64,000 nt of DNA from Cryptoclostridium sp036644995 (GTDB lineage: Bacteria > Bacillota > Dehalobacteriia > UBA7702), in contig JAVXOZ010000004.1 in the NCBI GenBank assembly GCA_036644995.1, forward strand, positions 62,001 to 126,000, in the 5' to 3' direction. Below the pieces are notes generated by a model. It saw nothing but the letters and a program-made list of their open reading frames with translations. It searched no databases and had not been told where the DNA came from. The translations under genes were made by a program, and so were the position numbers. Shown here one piece after another: positions 35,078 through 44,699 of the stretch (the stretch's first letter is position 1; every line of letters starts with the position of its first letter).

Positions 35078-36712
35078 ATGTTTGTGAATACAGACAAAAA
35101 TCAATTGAAAAAGCCCGTTGATAAAATATCAGTTATCATTAGTTTTATTCTTTTGGGTATTTTAGTTGCATTGACCATTTGGTCACCGACAAAAACCACA
35201 AACGGCTTGGTTATCGCCAAAAACTGGTCAGTACAGGTGTTGGGTTTCTATTTTATTCTTTTGGTAATGGCTTGCGTTATCTACAATCTTTATTTGGCTT
35301 GTTCTAAATACGGAGCCATCAAAATGAGCAAAGCGAAACCACAATACTCCACTTTTAGCTGGATTTCTATGGTATTTTGTGCAGCAATGGGCACCAGCAT
35401 TCTTTATTGGTCTGCCATTGAATGGGTATATTACATCCAATCACCCCCTATGGGTCTTGCCCCATTAAGTCCCGATGCCGCAGAAATATCCGTAGCTTAC
35501 AGCTTTTTCCACTGGGGAATACCGGCATGGAGCGTTTATGCTGTTGGGGTAATTCCATTAGCCTATCGTTATTATGTACGCAAAAAAGATGACCTTTCAC
35601 TCCAAGTAGTTTGTGAAGGCGTTTTGGGCGATAGAGTATTTGGCCCCTTAGGCAAAGTTATCAATATTGTATTTATTTTTGGTATTTTAGGGGGTCTTAC
35701 CATATCTTATGGTACAGGCATTCCCATGTTGGCAAATAATTTAGCCAACATAATCGGCACTTCAGAAACATTTGTGGTCTATGCCATTTTGATTTTGATA
35801 GTTACCATAACCTTTGCCAGCAGTACCTTTATAGGGCTGCAAAAAGGTATGCAAAAGCTATCCAAAAGCACTGTTTATTTATCCCTTGGCTTAGTTGCTT
35901 TATTTTTGCTTTTGGTCAGCCCACTGTTTATTATTGAAAACACAGTTCAGTCCTTAGGTATTATGGCAAGCAAATTTGTGGAAATGAGCACCTATCTCGA
36001 CCCCATCAGAGAAAGCGGCTTTCCCCAAGATTGGACTTGCTTTTACTGGGCATGGTGGATTGGTCTTGCTCCTTGGATGTGGATTTTTATTGCAAAAATT
36101 TCCAGAGGCAGAAGCATTAGATCTATCATTGCAGCGGTTGTTGCCGCCGGTTCCGCCGGTTCTTTCATATTTTTCGGCAGCATTTCCAATTACGGTTTAA
36201 GTACCTATGTAAAAGGCACCTTGGATATTATGGGAATAATGGAGCAAAGCGGTGCTAACCAAACAATATCGCAAATAGTTCTTTCCCTGCCCGCAGGCAC
36301 ACCAATTTTGGCACTGTGGTTCTTAACAGGCTTTTTACTGCTGGTAACAACCATGGATTCCGCATCTTACACATTGGCAGCCGCAGCCACCAAGGGATTA
36401 TCCTCAAACCAAGATCCCTCGAAAAACTTACGCTTATTCTGGGCTATTATGCTCTCAGTTGCTCCGCTGTGCTTACTTTACGCAGGGCAATTTATCGAAG
36501 GCGGAGTTCCACTCGGCGGTTTGCAGGCAATGCTTATTTTAACTGCTATCCCCATTTCTGTTACCGTTATTTTCGCCATGATATCTTGTTATAAATGGCT
36601 TAGGGAAGATTACGGACACAAAACAAGGCAGGAAATCATTGATGAATATAAAACCGATGATGAAATAGCAGCCATTAAATTAAAAAGAGAAAATTCAGGT
36701 CTGGATATATAA
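35078..36712 (+). CDS. BCCT family transporter
   Basis: 544 residues from ATG 35078 (AGGAAGGAG upstream; GTG at 35084 is an alternative). Twelve hydrophobic segments. The family signature region reads FYWAWWIGLAPWMWIFIAKISRGRSIR-like (about 325-350), and the substrate-binding aromatic segment SILYWSAIEWVYY is also present. BCCT proteins carry quaternary or methylated amines such as betaine, carnitine and choline. The sigma-54 promoter and location suggest uptake of a methylated amine or its precursor. The exact substrate is not predictable. Monocistronic with its own terminator. Confidence 0.9.
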   Translation: MFVNTDKNQLKKPVDKISVIISFILLGILVALTIWSPTKTTNGLVIAKNWSVQVLGFYFILLVMACVIYNLYLACSKYGAIKMSKAKPQYSTFSWISMVFCAAMGTSILYWSAIEWVYYIQSPPMGLAPLSPDAAEISVAYSFFHWGIPAWSVYAVGVIPLAYRYYVRKKDDLSLQVVCEGVLGDRVFGPLGKVINIVFIFGILGGLTISYGTGIPMLANNLANIIGTSETFVVYAILILIVTITFASSTFIGLQKGMQKLSKSTVYLSLGLVALFLLLVSPLFIIENTVQSLGIMASKFVEMSTYLDPIRESGFPQDWTCFYWAWWIGLAPWMWIFIAKISRGRSIRSIIAAVVAAGSAGSFIFFGSISNYGLSTYVKGTLDIMGIMEQSGANQTISQIVLSLPAGTPILALWFLTGFLLLVTTMDSASYTLAAAATKGLSSNQDPSKNLRLFWAIMLSVAPLCLLYAGQFIEGGVPLGGLQAMLILTAIPISVTVIFAMISCYKWLREDYGHKTRQEIIDEYKTDDEIAAIKLKRENSGLDI

Positions 36713-36860
36713 CATATTATCAACCGCCATATAGCTAAATTAAGCTTAAACCACACCATAGAGCTTAGCTTCTAAATTAAATGCTATATACGGTGAAAGC
36801 AGTAACAATATCAGTTGCAGGAAAACAGTATACACTTGTAGAATAATAATATAATCCATG

Positions 36861-36889
36861 AAAGAGGAGCCGCATGGCTCCTCTTTTGC
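36861..36889 (+). terminator. terminator after the BCCT gene
   Basis: AAAGAGGAGCC and GGCTCCTCTTT form a perfect stem around GCAT, then TTTT. The rest of 36713-37158 shows no gene. Confidence 0.88.
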
Positions 36890-37158
36890 AACTGTAAAAA
36901 AGTGGGTAACAAATATAGCCGCAATAAACCATTATCTCACAGTTAAAATTGGATTTTATCTACATACTTAACAGAAAAATAACATTTGGCAAAACCACTT
37001 TTGCTAAATGTTTAACCGCACACCGCAATATGCAATGGCAAAAACCTTAGACGGGACTACCACTATATTGATGAAATAATTGGATTGCCATACCAATGTT
37101 TTAAAGTTTTTAGTAATTTGTTGGCTTATGTGATTACGAGTTACGAGGAGGTAGAATT

Positions 37159-38946
37159 TTGAAAATTTCCGACCTTAATTACTGGGAATGCGATTGGTAT
37201 CGAGATAAAAATACCATTACAAAAAAAGAATTTTTAGCAAGTGAATCCACCTATTTTGTGTTTGGCAACGGCGAATCAGAGGATTTTACACTTTTTAACC
37301 GTGGAGATATCAGTGATTCTTTTTTAAGAACCGGGGAAGATAACATCTGCCCCTTGGAGCAAATAAAAAGCGTTAATTACATAGCATTTTATTTAGACCA
37401 AGAACTTTCCACTTTGGCCTGTTATGGCAACGACAACAAATGCGGCTTAATATTAAACGAATGGCAGCACCCTGTGGCTGTGGTAAGCGATATTTGGAAT
37501 CTGTATTACCTCAGCTATTCTTGGCGGCGTGAATCTTATCACCAAAATTTGCGCATAGAATTTTACAAACGCATAATTGATAATATAGAAGAAGAAATAT
37601 TTATTACCGATGAATATGGCTTTATACAATTCCTTAATCCCCATGCTGAAAAAGTTTGCGGCATAAAATTACGTGACATTATAGGTTCCCACGTTGAGGA
37701 TTTAGAAAAACAAGGCATAATCTCATCCAGCATCAGTAAAGAGGTATTTAAGTACAATAAAACCTGTAATAAACTCATGGAAATGCACACAGGTCATGCG
37801 GTGGTTGCCACAGGTATTCCTCTTTACAATAAATCAGGAAAACTAATAAACGTTTTGGTCAGCTCCAAGGACGTTGCAGAAATAAGAGATATCCTCACCC
37901 ACCTTCAGGATGTAACCACAGAGCTGGGTCAAAAAGATTTGCAAATTGAAGAACTGAAAAAAAAGGTAATCACCCAAGATAACTACGTATTACAAAGCAG
38001 CCCCATGCAGGAGGTGGAAAAAAGCATACTAAAAGTTGCCCCCACCGATGCCACGGTTTTAATAGATGGGGAAAGCGGTGCAGGCAAAGAAATAGTGGCT
38101 GAACTCCTATATAAGCTGGGAAGCCGCAGCGATAAACCCTTTGTGAAGATAAATTGCGGTATGATTCCGGAACATCTATTGGAATCTGAATTTTTTGGCT
38201 ACGAACCCGGTGCCTTCACCGGTGCCAGCAAAACCGGGAAAAAAGGTAAAATTGAAATAGCAAACGGCGGCACACTTTTCTTTGATGAACTGGGAGAAAT
38301 GCCACTTTCCCTCCAAGCAAAAATTTTAGAATTTCTTCAGGATAGAAATATAGTAAGAGTTGGGGGCATGAAACGGATACCCGTTGATGTAAGAGTAATT
38401 GCCGCCACCAACCGCAATTTAATTGAAATGGTGCGTGAAGGCACATTTAGAGGTGACCTTTACTACCGCTTAAACGTTATGCCCATACACGTAAGCCCCT
38501 TGCGGGAACGCAGTGAAGATATATTGCCCCTTACCAGAATGTTTTTACAAAAATATAACGCACGTTACGGCAAAAGCAAAACCATTGCACCATCGGTGCT
38601 TACCTACTTTATACATTACAAATGGCCGGGCAATGTACGTGAGCTGATGCACACCATTGAAAGATTGCTTATTATCAGCGATGGCGATGTTATAACCATG
38701 GATTCCGTAAATAAAGTTTTTGCCTATGATGAACCAATGGCAGAAGAAAATAACATAACTTCCTTAAAATTGGCAAAACAAACCATGGAGTTAGCCATGG
38801 TAAAAAAAGCCTATGAAACATACCGCTCATCATATAAAGCCGCCGAAGCTTTGGGCGTAACCCAACCCGCTGTAATGAAAATATTAAAACGCAGCGGTTA
38901 CAGATTACACCAAGGTGTTTTGGTAAAGATAGATAAAACCCCATAA
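37159..38946 (+). CDS. sigma-54-dependent activator 2 (N-terminal domain, PAS, AAA+, Fis HTH)
   Basis: 595 residues; TTG start at 37159 behind GAGGAGGT. The first 120 residues form a separate sensory-type domain of no known family. A PAS domain follows (about 135-245), then a short coiled coil. The AAA+ domain has Walker A GESGAGKE (304-311), GAFTGA (351-356) and FFDELGE. The C-terminal HTH is KAAEALGVTQPAVMKILKRSG. It lies upstream of TauE 2-mttB 1 and is their likely activator. No -24/-12 element precedes it. Confidence 0.9.
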   Translation: MKISDLNYWECDWYRDKNTITKKEFLASESTYFVFGNGESEDFTLFNRGDISDSFLRTGEDNICPLEQIKSVNYIAFYLDQELSTLACYGNDNKCGLILNEWQHPVAVVSDIWNLYYLSYSWRRESYHQNLRIEFYKRIIDNIEEEIFITDEYGFIQFLNPHAEKVCGIKLRDIIGSHVEDLEKQGIISSSISKEVFKYNKTCNKLMEMHTGHAVVATGIPLYNKSGKLINVLVSSKDVAEIRDILTHLQDVTTELGQKDLQIEELKKKVITQDNYVLQSSPMQEVEKSILKVAPTDATVLIDGESGAGKEIVAELLYKLGSRSDKPFVKINCGMIPEHLLESEFFGYEPGAFTGASKTGKKGKIEIANGGTLFFDELGEMPLSLQAKILEFLQDRNIVRVGGMKRIPVDVRVIAATNRNLIEMVREGTFRGDLYYRLNVMPIHVSPLRERSEDILPLTRMFLQKYNARYGKSKTIAPSVLTYFIHYKWPGNVRELMHTIERLLIISDGDVITMDSVNKVFAYDEPMAEENNITSLKLAKQTMELAMVKKAYETYRSSYKAAEALGVTQPAVMKILKRSGYRLHQGVLVKIDKTP

Positions 38947-39033
38947 GCACAAATGAAAACATATTAGGCATAACTTTATTTTGGCAAAGATTTAGTGGCA
39001 AAAAACCAATTAGCATGACCGCATACAGGTTAA

Positions 39034-39122
39034 ATAACTTTAGTTATTATGAGATAACTAAAGTTATCCCATTAGTGCAGGGCTTATACCAAATAGGTCT
39101 ATATTATAATAACATAAGTTAT
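39034..39122 (+). promoter_or_regulatory. three tandem activator-site dyads upstream of module 2
   Basis: ATAAC-N4-GTTAT occurs three times: 39034-39047, 39054-39067 and 39109-39122, with centres TTTA, TAAA and ATAA. The first two are also a perfect 14-bp inverted repeat of each other. The cluster lies about 210-300 bp upstream of the sigma-54 promoter. Confidence 0.65.
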
Positions 39123-39256
39123 CATAGGCATGATTATTTTCATCAAAATAAAGCCTGAAAAAAATTCACTAAAAATATTTTAATTCTTTTTTTATTATTA
39201 CTATCTTTTTGCATAATTACCATAATTGCACCATAAAAACAATATATCGACATTTA

Positions 39257-39290
39257 GTCCTCTTTTTTATCGACAAAAAGAGGGCTTTTT
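39257..39290 (+). terminator. terminator between activator 2 and module 2
   Basis: GTCCTCTTTTT pairs with AAAAAGAGGGC around ATCGAC and is followed by TTTTT; 41 bp upstream of the -24 box. Confidence 0.75.
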
Positions 39291-39330
39291 ATTTTGGTTT
39301 AAAACTTTTTTAAAGCATATCCGAAAAGTT

Positions 39331-39346
39331 TGGCAACAACCTTGCA
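39331..39346 (+). promoter_or_regulatory. sigma-54 promoter of module 2
   Basis: TGGCAA-CAACC-TTGCA, -24/-12 consensus with one change, 80 bp before TauE 2. Confidence 0.88.
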
Positions 39347-39425
39347 ATATACATAGGCATAGACAGAAGTGCACAGATTCTCGTCTCGCTCTTATGAAAT
39401 TTAATACTTAAGGAGAAAATTTATT

Positions 39426-40325
39426 ATGAATGTTTTATTAGTCTTCCAGCTTGGTGTTGGGCTTTTCGCTCTCGCCGCTTTCTTCTTTCTTTTCAGAGAT
39501 ATCTCACACAACAAGCTTGAGATGAAAACAGACAAGAAAAACTACGTTAAATACGGCATTATGGCAGTTCCTTATATGTTCTTGGATTGCTTGGGAATTG
39601 GGAGTTATGCACCATTGATGGTTACCTTTAAAGCCACAAAAACTATTAAAGATGACCTTATCCCCGGCACATTAAATGCCTGCTGTTTCTTCATCGCCAC
39701 TGTGGAAACTATCCTTTATACCACAACAATCGATGTTAGCCCGGTTACTTTATTCGTCTTAATCGGCGGTGCCACTGTTGGTGCATTCTTTGGATCAAAA
39801 TTCGTCAGCAAGCTTGATATTACCAAAATTCGTTTTGCCATGGGTGGTGCTTTAATCGTTGTAGCCTTGGTTATGATTGCCGGCAATCTTAATTTAATGC
39901 CAACAGGCGGTGATGCCATTGCCTTATCACCCGGGAAACTTGCATTTGCCACAGTTATAGCAGTTATACTTGGTGCCTTAATGACCATCGGTATCGGTAT
40001 CTATGCCCCTATTATGGCTTTGGTTTACGCTTTAGGTTTAAGCCCCTTGGTTGCTTTCCCCATTATGATGGGTTCTTGCGCATTCTTAATGCCCACCGCA
40101 GCTATTGGCTTTATCAAATCCGGTAAATACGACAGAAAAGCCGCTCTTACCATCAATTTCGTTGGTCTTATCGGTGTTGCCATTGCAGTATTCTTCGTAA
40201 CATCAATTCCTCTGGTCATCTTAAAATGGCTCGTTAGTGTAGTTCTTTTCTACACCGCAGTTATCATGTTCCGTGATGCCAGAAAAGGTCAATTAGAAAA
40301 AAATCAGGCAAAAGCCGCTGCATAA
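39426..40325 (+). CDS. TauE/SafE (TSUP)-like permease 2
   Basis: 299 residues, about eight membrane segments, clear paralogue of TauE 1: GIGSYAPLMVTFKATKTI in the first half and GIGIYAPIMALVYALGLSP in the second, plus PGTLNACCFF and VILKWLVS. Start ATG 39426 behind AAGGAGA. It shares its promoter with mttB 1, 62 bp downstream. Transport of trimethylamine or of a product of its metabolism is inferred from context alone. Confidence 0.7.
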   Translation: MNVLLVFQLGVGLFALAAFFFLFRDISHNKLEMKTDKKNYVKYGIMAVPYMFLDCLGIGSYAPLMVTFKATKTIKDDLIPGTLNACCFFIATVETILYTTTIDVSPVTLFVLIGGATVGAFFGSKFVSKLDITKIRFAMGGALIVVALVMIAGNLNLMPTGGDAIALSPGKLAFATVIAVILGALMTIGIGIYAPIMALVYALGLSPLVAFPIMMGSCAFLMPTAAIGFIKSGKYDRKAALTINFVGLIGVAIAVFFVTSIPLVILKWLVSVVLFYTAVIMFRDARKGQLEKNQAKAAA

Positions 40326-40387
40326 TTATGCTATCATTTAGTTTACAAAGTAATAAATATAAAAGAAAATTTTAGGAGGATCTTATT

Positions 40388-41860
40388 ATGGGAAAAAATT
40401 TCAGAGCCGGATATAATCAATTATCCGGGTTCGGCATCGATATGTTCACCGATGACGAATTGTACGCACTGCATCTTTCCACCTTGGAAGTATTGCATGA
40501 TGTTGGTGTTAGAGTTGAAGCTCCTGATGCTCAAGAAGCATTGGCTTCAGTTGGTTGCGTAATCGACAAAAAAGAAAACATTGTTCATTTCCCCAACTAC
40601 GTTGTTGAAGAAGCTATTCGTTTAGCTCCCAGCACAATCACTTTTGCAGGCAGAAATCCTGAAAAAGACTATGTTTTACAAGACAATCGTACCGGTTTCA
40701 CCAACTTTGGTGAAGGCATCATGATTAACGACCTTTACACCGGCGAACATCGCAGAACAACCAAAGCAGACAGCGGTAATGCTGCCTTGATGGCTGACTG
40801 GTGTAGCGCAATTGATATTCATGAACGTGCAGTTTCTGCCCAAGACGTTCCTGCTATCATTGCTCCTTTACATGAAGTTCAAACCAACATCACCAACACC
40901 TCCAAGCATTTGGTTCAAGGTTGTGGTAATGTTCGTAACTTAAATAAAATCTACAAAATCATGTGTCACATTGCAGGATCTGAAGAAGCATTCCGTGCTC
41001 GCCCCATATACAGCACCATTACTTGCCCCATCAGCCCCTTGCAATTAGTTCCTGAAAGCACCGCTATGATTATGGAATCTGCACGTCTTGGTATTCCTAT
41101 TACCATTATCTCCATGGCTTTGGCAGGCGGCACAACCCCTATTACCTTAGCAGGTACTTTAATTACACATAACGCTGAAGCATTGGCTGCTATGACTTTA
41201 TCTCAAGCCACCGTTAAAGGCGCTCCTGTTGTATATGGTAGCTCCACCTCTATTATGGACTTGAAATATACCACTTCTCCTGTTGGCTGTCCTGAATTGG
41301 GCATGATTAACGCATCTGTTGCAAAACTTGCACAGTTCTATAATCTCCCCAGCTGGGTAGCAGGTGGTTAGGGCGACAGCAAATGTGCTGACGGTCAAGC
41401 TGCTCATGAAAAAACTATCACCGCTTTGCTGCCCGCATTGGCAGGCGCCAATGTTATTTACGGCTTAGGGATGTTAGAATTAGGTATCACCTTCGACTTC
41501 GCTCAATTAGTAATTGATAACGAAATCGCTGAAATGATTAAATATGTTATCAAGGGTATTGATGTAACAGATTACAATATGGCAACTAACGTCATCAAGG
41601 AAGTTGGCGTTGGCGGCGAATTTGTAACACATGATCATACTTTTGCCAACTTCAAAACTGCACAATCCAACACTACCCTCTTCGATCGCCGTATGCGTGA
41701 AGGTTGGGAAGATATGGGCGGCAAAGATCTTCTTGAACGTGCTACCGAAAAAGCTAAATGGGTATTGGAAAACCATAAACCCGATCCGCTTCCCGCAGGC
41801 ACTGACAAATTGATGGAAGACCTTATTGCTCAAGCAGCAGAAGAAGAAGGACTTAACTAA
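40388..41860 (+). CDS. mttB: trimethylamine:corrinoid methyltransferase 1 with pyrrolysine
   Basis: 490 residues with pyrrolysine at residue 328 (TAG 41369-41371). MttB of methanogens has 495 residues with Pyl near 334. The TAG sits in LPSWVAGG-Pyl-GDSKCADGQAAHEKT, the family's conserved position, and the frame then continues 162 codons to TAA. Other family parts: LHDVGVRVEAPDAQEAL, APSTITFAGRNP, FTNFGEGIM and MALAGGTTPITLAGTL. It demethylates trimethylamine to dimethylamine, feeding MtbB. A typical TAGGAGG site and codon use suggest high expression. Homologues without Pyl act on betaines; the Pyl argues for trimethylamine. Confidence 0.95.
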
Positions 41861-41940
41861 GTTTTTATTGTTAATGTTAAACATTAAACTCCTCTTACTC
41901 TTACAATATAATCTCCAAACTCCATAAATAATACACCCAC

Positions 41941-41974
41941 GAAAAAGAGACAGGAAGGTTCCTGCCTCTTTTTC
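41941..41974 (+). terminator. terminator after mttB 1
   Basis: GAAAAAGAGACAGGA pairs with TCCTGCCTCTTTTTC around AGGT, one mismatch, with a T-run inside the distal arm. Confidence 0.85.
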
Positions 41975-42069
41975 TTATCTATTTTTTTATTAAATCTTAA
42001 TACAGTTTTATTTAAAACAAACTATATTTTAAGAAGATTTAATGGGTTACGGGCATGATTTATGGATTG

Positions 42070-42208
42070 CGGACTATGGGCTACTGACTACGGACTACGG
42101 ACTACGGACTACGGACTACGGACTACGAGCTACTGGCTACGGACTACGGACTACGGACTACGGACTATGGGCTACGGACTATGGGCTACGGACTTACGGA
42201 CTGCGGGC
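42070..42208. repeat. second heptamer tandem array (ACTACGG unit)
   Basis: About 18 head-to-tail 7-bp units, mostly ACTACGG with variants such as GCTACTG and ACTATGG. The frame through it is repetitive and not a credible protein. It is unrelated in sequence to the array at 6885 but has the same unit length. The stretch 41860-42498 holds no gene. Confidence 0.92.
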
Positions 42209-42238
42209 TTTTCCATTATCAAGCTTTGTTTACAATCT

Positions 42239-42266
42239 AAGGCAGGGAAAAAATCCTGCCTTATTT
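42239..42266 (+). terminator. hairpin with T-rich tail after the array
   Basis: AAGGCAGG and CCTGCCTT pair around AAAAAAT, followed by ATTTCTTT. Confidence 0.6.
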
Positions 42267-42274
42267 CTTTGGGC

Positions 42275-42484
42275 AAAAAGTTGACAAACCTTGTTCCAAC
42301 ATATATCATAATAATTATAACATAAACAANNNNNNNNNNNNNNNNNNNNNNNNNNNNNNNNNNNNNNNNNNNNNNNNNNNNNNNNNNNNNNNNNNNNNNN
42401 NNNNNNNNNNNNNNNNNNNNNNNNNNNNNAAAAAGTTGACAAACCTTGTTCCAACATATATCATAATAATTATAACATAAACAA
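42275..42484. other. scaffold gap flanked by an identical 55-bp overlap
   Basis: The 100-N run is 42330-42429. The 55 bp to its left (42275-42329) and right (42430-42484) are identical. This looks like two contigs sharing an assembly k-mer, so the real DNA probably has one copy and no gap. Confidence 0.85.
42436..42464 (+). promoter_or_regulatory. sigma-A promoter of activator 3 gene
   Basis: TTGACA (42436-42441), 17-bp spacer, TATCAT (42459-42464), about 34 bp before the start. It lies inside the duplicated gap flank. Confidence 0.7.
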
Positions 42485-42497
42485 AGGAGCTGTTTTC

Positions 42498-44237
42498 ATG
42501 TTTGTACAGGACTTAATCACCAGAGAACATATACTTTGGGATGAATCTAAACCAATTAAATTAAAAGACCTCGTGGATAGCAATGCAGATTATGTTATCA
42601 CCGAAGGTGCGGAATGGAAGGTGTTTTCCAAGGCTGACATTTTTATGGCTTTTATCAAGGAAAAAACCGAAGAAATATATTTTTCTGATGTACAAGATGA
42701 AACAATTACCACAATATCAGCGATGGATGATTTATCCATATTAGAAAAAATACAAACCATGACCGTATTGGTTTTAGGTAGAGATAAAAAGCCCATGGGG
42801 GCTATTCAAGGGCTGCCCGCCATAGCCAAAGCCACCATGAACCTGCGGCGTGAAATCTGGGGCAACGAATTACAAATAGATTTTTACCAACGTATATTTG
42901 AATCCATTGAAGATGAAATCTTCCTCACCGATGAATATGGCTTTATCCAATATATGAACCCCAGAGCTGAGGAAGTATGCCAAATAACCCTGAAAGATTA
43001 TATAGGCCACCACGTTAAAGAATTGGTCCAAGAGGGTTTTCTTTCCAACAGTATCACCATGGAAGTGTTAGATTCCCAAGCTAAAGTTGCCAGAATTATG
43101 AAGATGAAATCCGGCCGTTTAATTTTAGCCACAGGTCTACCGGTATACGGAAAAGATGGAAAAATAACCCACGTTTTAAGCACCTCAAAAGATGTAAAAG
43201 AAATTAACGAACTAATAACCAAAGTGGAATCCATATCCAAGCAATTAGATTCTAAAGATAAGGAAATTGCCGACCTTCAAGAACGTGTGGTAAGCCACCT
43301 AAACTATGTAATGGAAAGCGAGCAAATGCAAGAGGTACGCCGCACTGTGGCAAGGGTAGCCCCTACCAATGTATCCATTTTAATAGAAGGGGAAAGCGGC
43401 ACCGGCAAAGAAGTAGTGGCAGATTTGATATATAGGCTAAGTGCCAGACGCAAAGCACCCATGATTACCATAAACTGCGGATTAATACCCAAAGATTTAC
43501 TGGAATCCGAATTATTCGGTTATGAACCAGGGGCTTTTACCGGTGCACTAAAAAATGGCAAAAAAGGCAAAATAGAAGCAGCCAACGGTGGCACAATATT
43601 TTTTGACGAAGTGGGAGAATTACCTTTAAATCTTCAAGTTAAGCTATTGGAATTTTTACAGGAACGCCACATAGTGCGTGTTGGGGGCACAAAAAAAATA
43701 CCCATAGATACCAGAGTAATAGCGGCAACCAACAGAAATTTAAAACAAATGGTTCAGGAAGGCACCTTTAGAGGCGACCTATTTTACAGACTTGAAGTTA
43801 TGCCCATAAATTTAGTACCTTTAAAAGAAAGACCCGAGGATATTATGCCTCTGGCAAAAATGTTTTTGCAAAAATTTAATTTCGAATACAGCCGACACAA
43901 AGTTTTCGATATAGATGCACTTTACACCTTACGCTCCTATGAATGGCCCGGCAATGTCCGTGAATTACAGCACACCATTGAGCGCATAGTTGTGGCATCG
44001 GAAAAAGATGAATTTACCGGGGAAGATTTAAAAAACTATTTGGAACGAACACCGGAATCCACCGCAAATATTATATACACCGGCATAATGCCACTAAAAG
44101 AAGCTAAACAAAACATAGAAACCACCTTGGTAGAGAGAGCATACAAGCAATGCGGCAACACTTACGATGCCGCAAAACTTTTAGAAGTGAACCAAAGCAC
44201 CGTAGTAAGGATATTACAAAAAAGTAAAAAAAGATAA
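42498..44237 (+). CDS. sigma-54-dependent activator 3 (CBS-like region, PAS, AAA+, Fis HTH)
   Basis: 579 residues. Residues 15-105 resemble paired CBS-type sensor segments (ILEKIQTMTVLVLGRDKKPM). PAS domain about 125-235, then a coiled coil. AAA+ domain with Walker A GESGTGKE (298-305), GAFTGA (345-350) and IFFDEVGE; C-terminal Fis HTH (AAKLLEVNQSTVVRILQKS). The architecture is close to activator 2 and the two are paralogues. Upstream of mttB 2 and TauE 3 and 4, its likely targets. Start at 42498 behind AAAGGAG. Confidence 0.9.
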   Translation: MFVQDLITREHILWDESKPIKLKDLVDSNADYVITEGAEWKVFSKADIFMAFIKEKTEEIYFSDVQDETITTISAMDDLSILEKIQTMTVLVLGRDKKPMGAIQGLPAIAKATMNLRREIWGNELQIDFYQRIFESIEDEIFLTDEYGFIQYMNPRAEEVCQITLKDYIGHHVKELVQEGFLSNSITMEVLDSQAKVARIMKMKSGRLILATGLPVYGKDGKITHVLSTSKDVKEINELITKVESISKQLDSKDKEIADLQERVVSHLNYVMESEQMQEVRRTVARVAPTNVSILIEGESGTGKEVVADLIYRLSARRKAPMITINCGLIPKDLLESELFGYEPGAFTGALKNGKKGKIEAANGGTIFFDEVGELPLNLQVKLLEFLQERHIVRVGGTKKIPIDTRVIAATNRNLKQMVQEGTFRGDLFYRLEVMPINLVPLKERPEDIMPLAKMFLQKFNFEYSRHKVFDIDALYTLRSYEWPGNVRELQHTIERIVVASEKDEFTGEDLKNYLERTPESTANIIYTGIMPLKEAKQNIETTLVERAYKQCGNTYDAAKLLEVNQSTVVRILQKSKKR

Positions 44238-44258
44238 AAAATCACCCCACAGTGGCAT

Positions 44259-44300
44259 AATGCAATAACGCATGCAAATCAATGCGTTATTGCATTTTTT
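44259..44300 (+). terminator. terminator after activator 3 gene
   Basis: Perfect 15-bp stem (44259-44273 with 44282-44296) around an 8-nt loop and followed by T. The remaining 44301-44699 holds the mttB 2 promoter and leader only. Confidence 0.9.
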
Positions 44301-44545
44301 AATTTCACCATGCTTATACTGGGGTCTTTCTCGGTTATTCATATCTTTTTCGACAAAAAGCAGCTAATTACTCACATCTTGGATGCAAAAACGCATTGTT
44401 TGATAGCAAAATTTCCATCTTTTTATTTCATTTTCAAATTATTTATTTATTTTTTAGGATTGTTCACTATTTTGTTTTATTTTAAAACTTTTTTACCACA
44501 TTCTAACAGGCATTATATAAAAAAATACAAACTTACTAACAACTT

Positions 44546-44561
44546 TGGCACGGAAGTTGCT
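44546..44561 (+). promoter_or_regulatory. sigma-54 promoter of module 3
   Basis: TGGCAC-GGAAG-TTGCT, -24/-12 consensus, 139 bp upstream of mttB 2. A leader hairpin (CAAAAGAGA with TCTCTTTTG, about 44643-44667) lies between. Confidence 0.88.
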
Positions 44562-44699
44562 CTAATAGTTAGTATCAGTGCCAAAGGGGTGGTAAAAAAT
44601 ACCGCCAAAGGCTCAAGATAAAAAATATGCGATGTCGCCGGCAAAAGAGATCCGGACTCTCTTTTGTAAAATTAAAAAAATTTAAAAGGAGTTTATATT

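Noticed and set aside
36987..37004. Sigma-54 promoter before activator 2 (TGGCAAAACCACTTTTGC)
   Set aside because: The GG and GC pairs are 13 bp apart instead of 10, too far for a -24/-12 promoter.
42042..42325. Protein-coding frames across the ACTACGG array
   Set aside because: The peptides are purely repeat-derived (Tyr/Gly/Leu/Arg/Thr periodic), exist in two frames at once, and have no ribosome site.
44310..44621. A 103-residue frame upstream of mttB 2
   Set aside because: It overlaps the sigma-54 promoter, has no ribosome site, and its composition (Phe/Ile/Lys-rich) reflects AT-rich intergenic DNA.
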